Positions 12,770 through 22,663 of a stretch of DNA of 64,000 nucleotides are shown here, piece by piece. Made by a program: the position numbers and the translations under genes. The notes below the pieces were generated by a model that was not told the origin of the DNA, made no database searches, and saw only the letters and a list, made by a program, of their open reading frames with translations. The DNA comes from Osmia lignaria lignaria. Lineage: Eukaryota > Arthropoda > Insecta > Hymenoptera > Megachilidae. Each line of letters begins with the position of its first letter. The stretch's first letter is position 1. The stretch spans positions 13,144,001 through 13,208,000 of the forward strand of contig NC_135032.1 in the NCBI RefSeq assembly GCF_051020975.1. The letters run 5' to 3'.

Positions 12770-12944
12770 AAATTAGATCCCAGCGCCATCTATACAAAAA
12801 CGGCAGAAACTACTCGACAACTTACCGACCGCATTTCCAAAAACTCAAATTAACAGCCGATAAGTTATCGCGCCGATAGCGTTAGTGTTCCCTTGTTTCA
12901 GCGGTTTCAGCCGTTTCTGCATAGATGGCGATAGGATCGAATTT
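12770..12944. mobile_element. Inverted-repeat element (42 bp ends) upstream of TSR3
   Basis: The left end (12770-12811) and the reverse complement of the right end (12903-12944) align over about 42 bp with few mismatches. Both run AAATT, GATCC, CGCCATCTAT, then AAACGGC and GAAAC. The roughly 90-base centre contains a small internal palindrome (CGATAAGTTATCG). It has no coding capacity, so it looks like a MITE or a foldback element. A decayed relative of the ends occurs at about 38780-38838. Confidence 0.65.
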
Positions 12945-13044
12945 TAAAAATACTTGGCGGTCTTTTTAAATTACAAATTTGTCAAACAATTATTTTAATA
13001 ATTTTTCAAAGGGTTAAGAATCAAAGAATCAAAGGAAATATTAC

Positions 13045-13118
13045 GTCCCACTTTTAGTCGCCTCTTACGACAGGCAGGGGTTACCGTGGCCGTATTCTGA
13101 TTCCCGAGCCACAGGGAT
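13045..13118. repeat. GC-rich island of suspected dispersed-repeat origin
   Basis: A sharply bounded block of about 74 bases, with words such as AGTCGCCTCTTACGACAGGC, GGGGTTACCGTGGCCGTATT and CCCGAGCCACAGGG, is embedded in AT-rich sequence. Composition and sharp borders resemble the conserved part of a SINE or a retroelement tail. I cannot assign a family and see no second copy in this window. Confidence 0.4.
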
Positions 13119-13175
13119 AGGAGTCAAAATTGTATCTTTTTAGTTGTAAGTGCGTGGTGTAGTAGAAAAGTGACT

Positions 13176-13223
13176 GGTATAACCATAGACATATGAAAAT
13201 TTTCATATGTCTATGGGTATAAC
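13176..13223. repeat. Perfect 34-bp palindrome flanked by 8-bp direct repeats
   Basis: 13183-13216 is a perfect palindrome with no loop, half-site CCATAGACATATGAAAA. GGTATAAC occurs on both sides, at 13176-13183 and 13216-13223, overlapping the palindrome ends by one base. The direct repeats look like a target-site duplication around a minimal foldback insertion, but a cloning or assembly fold-back cannot be excluded. Confidence 0.8.
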
Positions 13224-13257
13224 AGGCACACGATCGTTATATCAACTATATATATGT

Positions 13258-13320
13258 ATATGGGGGTGTTTGACAATGAGTCTCTTAAAATCATAATTCT
13301 TCAAGAACAAAGCATGTCCA
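13258..13320 (+). repeat. Short dispersed repeat module, copy 1
   Basis: The block begins ATGGGGGTGTTTG, then CTTAAAATCATAATTCTT and AAAGCATG. It aligns with 38876-38929. In both places the module follows sequence related to the 42 bp inverted-repeat ends, suggesting one composite repeat family. Confidence 0.45.
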
Positions 13321-13624
13321 GTGTCCAGTCTTTTTGTATCGGAATTGGTTAATATAAGTAAATACTATATAGTTCGAACATATCGATAATTGCAACGTAT
13401 ATACATATGTATATTATATGCGCATGCACCGTGTAAGTAAATACTTACTTACATATGTACACCGTATGCTATAATGTGCGCGCGAATATTTATTAATTAA
13501 AAATTATATTGTTTTCCGCAAAATCATTGTTAACACGAATATCGTCAAAATTAAGATTTTTAGAATTCCTATTTCTCTTGTAACATCACTTTTTTTAAGG
13601 AAGCCTACTTTCCACAATACTATA

Positions 13625-13921
13625 TTATAGAGCTTCTCGTTTGTCTTTATTTGTAATTAATATATTGTTTGCAACTATGAATATTACATTAAATATACGT
13701 GTAATTGCTATCGAATAAAATTTATAAGAACTATACGTGGTATTAATTACATGTTGCGTGTTGCATGTTACATTTTGTAATAGTGGCACTGCATCAGACG
13801 GCCCTGAAGTACTAGTGTTGGTAACAAGTGGCTGTTCTATTCTCAATCGCTCTGCGGAGCACAAATCGTTTAGAGACCGATGATTCTTTAAACATGCGTT
13901 TAAAGACATTTTGATTTGCAT
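13625..13921 (-). CDS. Small hypothetical ORF, head to head with the ITPRID-like gene
   Basis: Open frame of 98 codons on the minus strand, starting MQIKMSLNACLKNH. I do not recognise it. The first 55-60 residues have mixed, protein-like composition (NDLCSAERLRIEQPLV, then a Ser/Thr/Pro stretch GPSDAVPLLQN). After that it turns AT-codon rich, so the frame may really leave through a splice donor near 13770 (AAT then GTAACA). Its ATG is 227 bases from the divergent ITPRID-like start, a spacing typical of shared promoters. It could be a genuine short gene, the first exon of a longer one, or chance. Confidence 0.3.
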   Translation of the reverse strand: MQIKMSLNACLKNHRSLNDLCSAERLRIEQPLVTNTSTSGPSDAVPLLQNVTCNTQHVINTTYSSYKFYSIAITRIFNVIFIVANNILITNKDKREAL

Positions 13922-14148
13922 AGAGATGCTTTATTTATTGCACTGTCACTCTTAAGTTCAAGGTGGGTGTGAATATATTGCGTTCCACGCGTTTTATCGC
14001 TTCAATAAGTACACATTGCTGAAATTATACATTTTTGTAATCGTGTATAAAAACAATGAGTACTTAATGCGTATTTCTAATATAATTGAATGTCCCTAAT
14101 TTTTATTTAATTTCAACAGTATTATACTATTTATGCTGTCTGAAGGAT

Positions 14149-17100
14149 ATGGATCCAGGTATTTTATTAAAGAAAATAGATCATTATCACATTTGTAGTA
14201 TCTTGTACATTTACTAGTAATCAATTATTTGTCATCAATATTATTTGTCAAATATCAGTTAGGTTGAATTGTTTTTACAAATTGCTCAAAATGATTTATA
14301 AATTTCATCATTTGTACAATTGTGTCATTTGTGTAACACAAATTTTTCAAAATACATAGTGATCGATGTGTATGTAAATATGTTAATCGTATATAAGTGT
14401 ATTACAAAATAGTTTGTTTTAAACAGGTTATAAGGTTTACCAATTTTTTATATTGTTGTTTTTTCCATTTTACTAGAAAACAAAAGCAAAGATACAGTTG
14501 TTAAAGTAACAGATTGGTTACGTGGAATTTGGGAGATGAGGCGTCAAAATGGTCCGGTTCAACAATGGATAGATTCCATACCGTCACCTATAAAATCAAG
14601 CTTCTCAATAAAAAATGAACATCAAAGGGAACTAACTGAAAAGCCTAGTATTTCACTGTTACAAACAGAGCCTAAAGATATTCCATGTTTTAAAGGAACA
14701 AAACAGCCAAGTATGACTGTTTCAGCACCTATAAATGTTCCTAGTACAACATCAACGAATAATGCAACAGGCCTACCAAGGTATTCAATGAAAAAGAAAA
14801 AAAAAAGAAAATATAATTTCCATAATATAATTGTATTTGGATAATTTTTCATTCATAGCTCATTACCTCATAAGCTGATGCGTGATCCTAGTTTACAATC
14901 TGACAGTAGTCACTGCAGTAGCGTAGAAAGTTTACTAGAATTAAGAAAGGCAGATCCAGAAGCAATTTTACTTGGCCTTGGATTTGGTGGTTGCTCAAAT
15001 AGCCCACAAGAAAATGGTTCTTTTTCTCGAATACCAAAAAGATTTTTACAACCATCAAAATTGAAAGGAATAGCTATCAATGATTTTATGAAGCAACAAC
15101 AAGAAACTAGCGAATCCTTTGATTCTGTATCATTAGGATATAGAGGTTTAACAGGTAAAATATTTATGAGAAATTAATTAATTAATTAATTAATTAATAG
15201 CCAAAGTAGATACATAATAGAAAATTAAATGAAAAAACTATAATTTAATAGTTCTGGCATTTAACAGTAAACAGTTAGAATGAAGAACTGTAAATAAAAT
15301 GCTATAAATTGAGTAAGTCTGTTATACAAATGGTAATTTTATAGGAAGCAATGGCACATTATCTGTGTCTAAACTTATACCACATCGCAGACATTCTGGA
15401 CCAATTAATGTTGTAAGTCTTGTGACTGTTAGGCTTTTTCAGTGACATTTCTTTTTATTTGTAGAATCGAAATTTGAAGTTTGTAATGTGTTGTACGAAA
15501 TACAAACTATTTATTTTAATCGTTTTTCTATTATGTTCAAGCATCTGTGCTTACGAACTTTCCCAAGTATTTTGTTCATTATAAATAGTAAGAGAATGTA
15601 ACATGCATGAAATAAGTGTTACATTACTAATCACAGAAGTACTTATTGTGAGAATGAGTTTTTAATTCTTATTTATTTTGTATTAAATAATCACGGTAAT
15701 ATTTGAAATTTTGTTATATTAACAACAACATTGACAAAACTGTTTCCTTTTGTTTTTTTTTTTTTTTGTTTTCTTAATTTTTAATACGTACGCTATAAAT
15801 TATAGAGTTCTTATAATTTGCATCTTTGTTGTTAACAATATACACGTATTGTTTTAGTTATTATCGCTTCTCTAAATGTTATATACTTATTGTTATTGCC
15901 ATTATTATGTAGCATGTAACAGTTTATATTACTATATTTAATTGCTGGAGAACATTGAATAACTTATTTCTTTTATTTCAAAGGATCGCCGTACGTAGCG
16001 CCCTCGGAAATTGTACAAAAAATTGTACAGCGCTTACGGGAACATGAAAGTCATGAACACGATCCGTATTCAACATATAATTCTTATGAACAATATAGTC
16101 CGTTACAGTGTAATGGTACACTGTCTGTACTGTCTCCTGATAACAGACAATTTTTGGAACGACCGCGTTCAAAAAGTCCTGATATGCGTAATAAGCGTAT
16201 GATTATTGGTAAGAATTCATTATTTTTATATTTATTCCTTCAAGTATTTTATAAACACGTTGTTTAGCACTATGTTGTTATTTGAAAATTTTAATATTTT
16301 AGGACAGAAGTCATTTGCGTTCGGGCACGATGGTGATCTAATCGAAATTGACCCTTCTGATGCAAATAGGTCGCCTCGAGATGACTCAAACGATTCTAAT
16401 ACTATAAAAAATTCGGAAACATCCGATGATTTACAAAACAGCGATATTAATCACTGCAAAATCACAGAAACAGAGAAAGTAATACCAAAGCGATTATTGT
16501 TCGAGGATAGTATTGAATTTGATAACATCGATATCGATTCGTCGATACAAACATATAAAGAGAATTCAAATACGCAAAATACAAACTTTGATGAAAATAC
16601 TGATTGTAAAGAAGATGTATCTTTAAACGTAACTTCATACAATTTGAGTGATATCCGAAGGGCCAGCTCTGGATCTTGCGATACAAAGATAGAAAAGGTT
16701 TCATTGACAGTACAAAGAAGAAGATACAGCGACGGCTTCGTTCAAACTACCGAAAATACTAACGAAACTAATCTGATACGAAAAAGAAAAACTTTGAAAC
16801 GACAGACTAGAATAAGTGATACGGATACGACAACAGATTATTATGATTCAAAAGCGTCTATTCCTGATACTATACAACACAAAGAATTAGAATGTAACTT
16901 GCATAAAAAAACTGATGCTTCTGAGCACAATGAAAGTATTCGGATAAAATTAACGCAAAATATCAATGAAAATGTAAACGTAAAAGCTGAAAATGAAAAT
17001 GAAAATCGCATTATAAAATGTTCTTCACATATATTTTCCGAAGATACGAGTAACTGTATACAATCTGATAGTAGCAGTAGTAGTTTAATTAAAAGAGAAC

Positions 17101-17333
17101 GGCAACAAGATAACAATGAATGTTGTGTTGAGAAGAACCGGTCTGTAAATCAAGAGGAAGAAACAACTTGTTGTTGTCATACTGGTACTAAAAAATATTG
17201 GAAAAAGATGGAGAAAATTATTCAAGAAAATAAGAACTTGGAAAGTATGGTAGCAAAAAATAGGAGAGAAATGCGAGAAATTCGAGAAATGTTAAGCAGC
17301 GTGTTATCCGTACGATTAGAACCTGGTTTTTAA
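14149..17333 (+). CDS. ITPRID2: ITPRID/KRAP-family protein (IP3-receptor-interacting domain, SSFA2-like)
   Basis: Vertebrate ITPRID2 (KRAP/SSFA2) binds IP3 receptors and tethers them to actin; the insect role is inferred. The chain 14149-14158, 14477-14780, 14859-15154, 15984-16208 and 16303-17333 keeps frame and gives 621 aa. Near the N-terminus is a TDWLRGIWEMRRQNGPV block. The family core lies at about residues 122-175: SSVESLLELRKADPEAILLG, then LGFGG and RIPKRFLQPSKLKGI. The long last exon is hydrophilic and Ser/Asn/Glu-rich. It ends in a predicted coiled coil at about residues 575-615 (KKMEKIIQENKNLESMVAKN) before a Leu-rich terminus. An exon-like block at 15345-15412 is bounded by good splice sites but is 68 nt, which breaks frame with the next exon; I left it out. 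The symbol is a family label. Confidence 0.82.
15172..15198. repeat. (TTAA)n run
   Basis: About 27 bases of TTAA repeat in the intron just past the exon ending at 15154. Confidence 0.9.
15345..15412 (+). other. Candidate alternative exon of the ITPRID-like gene
   Basis: It is preceded by an ATAG acceptor and followed by a consensus GTAAGT donor, and is open in the phase left by the previous exon (GSNGTLSVSKLIPHRRHSGP then INV). It is 68 nt, so joining it to the exon at 15984 shifts the frame into an early stop. The exons on either side join in frame without it. It may be a frame-changing cassette, or need a missed microexon of length 3n+1. Confidence 0.45.
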
Positions 17334-17625
17334 TTTGGATGTAGCAATATAGTATATCACGTAAAAAGGATTACTCGTGAAAAGTAACAATAATTGAGCA
17401 TTAAAGTTTTATGATATATGTAAAACTTTTAAATTTGTTACAGCAGAATACATATCTACAATTATTTGTTGTATACTCGCGTTCCAGATAAATAATTGCT
17501 CTACATATATGTATAACGAAAACGATTCACAAAATTATCTCAGGAAGTGATAAGTACCATAAAAGATATTGATGCCAATATTTTATATACCATATATAAA
17601 CATCTTTATTTATAACAGAGCTATA

Positions 17626-17841
17626 ATTCGTTCAATGAGAGATCATACTCTTACTTTTAACTTTGTGGCACTTCGTGATCATTTACACAGCGGACAAAGA
17701 TATATTCGAATAGAGGAAACAAGTGATAACGTCGAAGGTCGAAGCGTATACTGAATGCATATATACGTATAAGACCTCTGGATATACGCTAGGTGCCACT
17801 ATGCGCTTGCGCAGACGAGTATAGTCTTTTCTTGAACGAAT
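17626..17841 (+). mobile_element. MITE-like dispersed repeat, copy 2 of 3
   Basis: This is the best-preserved copy. The left end ATTCGTTCAATGAGAGATCA and the reverse complement of the right end, ATTCGTTCAAGAAAAGACTA, form imperfect terminal inverted repeats of about 25 bp, both then running into TACTC. Internal words are shared in order with the copies at 5636-5860 and 58188-58387, including AAGTGATAACGTCGAAGGTC and GGTGCCACTATGCGCTTGCG. Length is 216 bp and there is no coding capacity. I could not fix a target-site duplication. Confidence 0.82.
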
Positions 17842-19575
17842 ATTTTTATGATTTAAATTATGAATAAAGATGTAAATGTTTTGTTAGAATTTCAAATTTT
17901 ATTTTTCATCGAATATGAATAAGATCTATAGAATGTTCTATATTTGATATAACATTTATGATTAATGTATATTTGTTTCTATTATCACAAGTAATTGTAA
18001 TATTTCGTTATGTTTGAAAATTATTATTATTATTATTAGATTATTATCTATTTGTTACTTTCACAACATATTTTATATTTGCCTTGAATGTTGAATTTTC
18101 TACCTTAATGTTACGTTAACATTTGAATAACTTTATGTCTGTTTAATTTTGTGTAATATATATGAATACGTTAGAATTCTAAGCGCAATTAAAATATTGT
18201 TTTGTAATTTTGCATTTCATAAATAATGGTACACTAAAAATAATGGCAGTTACAGAGATATCTACATATTGTCAGGACAGAAAGTTGGAAATCTAGTCTA
18301 AAACAAGCTTTCACAGTAGCAATGGAGTTTCAGCAATATTACTGTTTCTTGATTGGTATCTATAAATACGTACGACCTAATTACTTACTGATATTTCACA
18401 CTGTTTTGTGCGATATTTATGAAGTGTTTAATATATTTTAGACATAAATGAAAGATGAAAATATGATTGAATCAATACATTGATAGTATTTTCAAGTTTG
18501 CTTTGGATGAAAAGCAAAAAGATCTGTTTTATCGTATTTTAACGTTTGTACTTTTTACTTTTAAAGGCATATGCTCTAAAAAGATGTAATGATCTTTGAA
18601 ATTTACGACCAAGAATAAAAAGAAAATATAATTTTGTATAAAATCAACTATTTTTAATGCTCAAATATGTATATACTCTTCTTACTATTACTATGAATTA
18701 AATAATTTTATCGGAGTTGTTGATATTTCTAACAGAAACTTTTTCCGACAAAATTATAGATAATTATTATAAGAATTTTATTTGGACTCGTTATTGATTA
18801 AGAGTGAATTTAAAAACTTTTAAGATGTTACCAAAAACTTTATGTAACAAAATTCTTACACTTATTCGTTTGTTGCTTTTTTCCTTCCAACATATCATTT
18901 AATATTAACATGTTAAAATTTGTAATACAAATTGTAATTCACAGTATGCGCCCACATTCCAATAAATTTAAGTTTTACAAACAGGAGAGGAGCTCTGTAA
19001 AAAATCTGTACAAATAATATAGGAATAATGAATAAACAATTAACACGATTAGTTTTTACTCTTTTTTTTTTTTTTCTTTTTTTCATGTACGTGAACCATA
19101 TTTTTATCCATAAAGCTAGATCGAAATAACATACCACTGAACATGAATTATGACAGCACAATTGATTTCTTACTCATATTGTTATCAACACAAATCGAGT
19201 ATACATAATGTTTATAGCTACGAAACATTTGGAAAATTTAAATACAAAATTAAAAACAATATGATTTTTTAAACGAATTTACACGACAATAGGAACACAA
19301 AACCACAACGGTAACTGACACTGTGATTTGTTTTCTACACCTAACATTCTGTCTTGATGATGGAAAGTAACACGAAATTTTAGTTATCGAAAGAGTTTCT
19401 TTATCAGAAAATATCAAATAATAAAATGAATCTTATGTTGCATTGCAAGAATAGAGAATTATTTAAAATAAAAGATTTAGAATTTTGCCGAGTTTATAAA
19501 ATATGAAATACAAAATGTGAGTGGATGTTGCTTAAGAAATTGGATAATCATGCAGATTTATAGGTAGCTTTACTA

Positions 19576-19926
19576 TTAATCCTTTTGCTTTTAATGCCGG
19601 TATCCGCAAGTCGGACTACGGGTACACACTTTAACATCATGATTGATATTTTTTCAACAAAGTGAACAACATTATACAACATATCGAAGAAGGAGAAAAT
19701 TAAACTTTGAATAGGAATAAATTTGATATAAAGTCATTCAAAGTCAACTGTATGGCAGCATACGTACTACGTATCATTATAATTATTATTACTATTTGCG
19801 CCAAATTTAATACAAGTAGAAACAGACAATACCAAGATATTAGAAAGTCATAAAAACCATATTGTAGCGTTATTGTTCCGCGAGTGGATAGATAAGCAAC
19901 GAATGCTACCGTAGCGAAAGGATTAA
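19576..19926. mobile_element. piggyBac-type MITE with TTAA ends
   Basis: TTAA stands at both ends (19576-19579 and 19923-19926). Immediately inside are inverted TCCTTTTGCT (left) and, read from the right, TCCTTTCGCT. TTAA duplication and a CCTTT-like terminus are the hallmarks of piggyBac-superfamily transposons. At 351 bp with no long open frame this would be a non-autonomous copy. Sub-terminal GC-rich patches (CCGGTATCCGCAAGTCGGAC; TTCCGCGAGTGG) differ from the AT-rich surroundings. Confidence 0.65.
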
Positions 19927-20182
19927 TTCAACTGTTATCAAGTATTTGACAAAACCACCAATTATTTGCAAAGCTACCCCCGTTATTAATGAACTGAGAT
20001 TCATGGTCCACTCAATGTTACTTTTAAACACGAATCTGCTAGAATATCATCTTGTAAATTGTATTCATGTGTTGGCATAACATGTCTGTGTAGTGTTGAT
20101 GTGTACCTGTGAATGTAAATGTATTCTTCCTTAGCATACCTTAAAATGTATATAAACAAATATGATCAAACATGATCTATAT

Positions 20183-21951
20183 TTAGTCTTCTTTTTCGTC
20201 CCTGAAAGAAAAGAAAGCGATTTTTGTTACTGCGTGGATTATTTATGACCAAAGAGAATATTATAGTGGAAAAAAAAAAAAGACATACTTTACAACTTCT
20301 GATTGTTGTTGTTGATCAAGATGAAGTTCAACAATTGTTTCTGTTCTACTTTGCACTTTGAAAGTTACTTGTGCAGCCAAGTATTTATCTTTGTTATTCA
20401 CTGACCAACCAGAGTACTAAACGAAAAAAGAAAAACATTTATGTATAAATATTTTCGAAAAAGATTATTACACTAAGTAAGTATTCAGGACAGAAACTTA
20501 CTGTAGATGTGCTTTTGTACAATGTTTTTCCATCTTCCTTAAAGGGTAAAAACTTTTGAAGCAACGCTTTCCCATCTATCCTCCACAATGTTGGTTCTGT
20601 ATTACCTCCAATGTCTCCTTTTGCAACAACGAACGCGCCAGACTACAATAATTGATACAGACGATGAAGCCCCTGTTCATTGTCATTACAATACTTGTAA
20701 CCTTTGGTTCTTATAGATCTTAAAATATTAACTTACAGTAAAATCTTTTGGAGTTTCTCCCGATGATTCGTTAAAGCTGTTATCATCAGAATCTTCTTCA
20801 TCTTCGTCTTCTTTTTCATCTTCTTCTTTCTTTGATCGCCTTTTTCTTTTGGGCTTTTTCCCTGAATCAGAATCAGATTCTTCATCTTCTTCGTCATCTT
20901 CCTCTTCATCCTCCTCTTCTTCCTCCTCCTCTTCTTCTTCCGAATGTTGTCGTTTTTTAGCAGATTCTCTTTGAGGTCTTTTCTTAGCGCCGCTCTAAAT
21001 AATATCAATAAATGTATTGTAATAAATAAACGTGTTGTATGCGTATACCGACGAATTTAAACGGATACGAAATTGTGGTTGAAAATAATATATGGTATTT
21101 CAGAGTAACGATGTTAAAATACAACTTGAAAGGGAAAATATTTAATAAACAAAGTAAAGATAGAAACATGATAAAACGTATTAGAATTGTATTGTTTTGA
21201 AAAATTCATTGACCGGCGCCACCGACCGGCCGGCAAGGATAACTTGTCGGCGTAACACTGTTCCAACCATAACTATAACTTTCTTATAGAAAGTACGATT
21301 TAACGATTAAGTTTATATTTATGTTAAAAATGTAAGAAATCTGTTCTAACGATATTCGATAGGCGAGACATTCAATTAACGGGCAACAGATTTGATACTA
21401 GATCCGTTGGATAGCGTACCGTATAGTTACGGTTTCAACGGAAAACTACATGCATAACTGATTTCTGTTTTCTCCTTATCTGTTTTATCATAATTGATTA
21501 AAAGGATTTATTTTTGGTAATTTGGAAACAGAGTATATATACAATCAGAGGGAGAAATGGAAATGTTTGAAATAACAAATTCACTTTCTTAACGAGAAAT
21601 GTTGATACATACTTTTACCAAGGAAAAGTGGAAAAAATGAAATTAAGAAAGATTCCGGCTGACAGATCTTTATTCGTATACTATATGTATGTACGACGAC
21701 GCGTTATAAACTAAGTCAGGAACGATCGAACTGACAGGAAGTATAGCGAAAAGGTGAAAAAGTAGAGTCGATTGGGAAGTAGGAAAAGGATTTTCTAGAT
21801 AAGAGCAAACGAAGAGGAAAGTATCGGCATAGCGTGGGCTTACTTCGGCTCCGGCCTCAGGAGTCCACTCTTCCTCAGAAGCTCCTTCTACCTCTTCTGG
21901 ATCATCCGCAGAATATTCATCCTCGTCCGACACGTCCTTAGTTTTCTTCAT
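20183..21951 (-). CDS. Acidic nuclear-type protein, family not recognised
   Basis: Five exons keep frame: 21951-21844, 20994-20737, 20642-20502, 20416-20289 and 20201-20183, giving 217 aa. The start is the first ATG after an upstream in-frame stop. The N-terminus is acidic (KKTKDVSDEDEYSADDPEEV; EEEWTPEAG). The middle alternates Lys/Arg clusters (KKRPQRESAKKRQ, KKPKRKRRSKK) with long Glu/Asp runs, typical of chromatin-associated or nucleolar proteins. The last 90 residues are a compact, ordinary-composition region, TEPTLWRIDGKALLQKFLPF to QVTFKVQSRTETIVELHLDQ, which may be a folded domain. I cannot name the family and infer only nuclear location. Two ATGGCGG motifs (22063-22084) lie about 110-130 bases upstream of the start and may belong to its promoter. 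Confidence 0.75.
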
Positions 21952-22062
21952 ATTGCTTTTTCGCGAAATGTTTGCAGATTTTCCCAATGGGGCTCACCGA
22001 ATAAAAGAAAACTCACACGACCACGTATAAACCGACGAATTACGTGCGCGACTACCGCAAAC

Positions 22063-22084
22063 AATATGGCGGTGTATGGCGGTG
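22063..22084. promoter_or_regulatory. Paired ATGGCGG motifs in a divergent promoter
   Basis: ATATGGCGG at 22064-22072 and TATGGCGGTG at 22075-22084 are YY1/Pho-like cores. They lie in a GC-richer 120-base patch between the acidic-protein gene (minus, start 21951) and the dipeptidase gene (plus, start 22664). Confidence 0.4.
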
Positions 22085-22663
22085 GGAACTGGTTATCACG
22101 CATATCTTGCTGCGCAGCCGGAAGCGACGCGTGCTTCGCGATTTCCTGCGCGTATTCGTAGAACCGCGAAATATTATAATTTTCAAATACTTACTTACTT
22201 ACAATTAGATAGGTAAGACAATTTGTAGAATGTTTGTTATTTGCTCGAACATGGCAAAACAATGTTTAGAACAGTGTTGAAATAGTGAAGATTAGAAATG
22301 CGATAATAAAAGATTGAAATAAGGTAGAAAACGAAACGTAAACGTTTGTATTTGATTTAACTAACATCCATACATATAGTGAGAACGGTTTGAATGCAGC
22401 GGAACAAGCGTGTATTTTTTACAATCCTTTAGATAGATATTTTTCAACAAAATATCCATAACTATATGTATGATTAAGCAATGATTCTTTATACGAATTT
22501 TAGTAGGTTCTTTTCAATTCGAAATGTTTGACGGGTCAGGTCGATACGAGAGTTGGCGCATGCGTTATATATGTATGCCCCAGTATAGGACGCTCCCTTT
22601 GGTGTCGAAGGTAGTGAAAAACTTTTCACAGGGGCAACAAGCGGTCTCAGAAAAGAAGGAAAT

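Larger units (their letters stand above)
17334..20182. other. Long AT-rich spacer: 3' UTRs and two mobile-element remnants
   Basis: Between the stop of the ITPRID-like gene and the stop of the minus-strand acidic-protein gene (convergent ends) no exon is supportable. The stretch holds MITE copy 2 (17626-17841), a TTAA-flanked MITE (19576-19926) and otherwise AT-rich sequence that probably includes the 3' UTRs of both genes. Confidence 0.55.

Noticed and set aside
20733..21008. Very basic 91-codon frame on the minus strand
   Set aside because: It is the wrong frame of the Glu/Asp-rich exon of the acidic protein gene, which splices in phase in the other frame.
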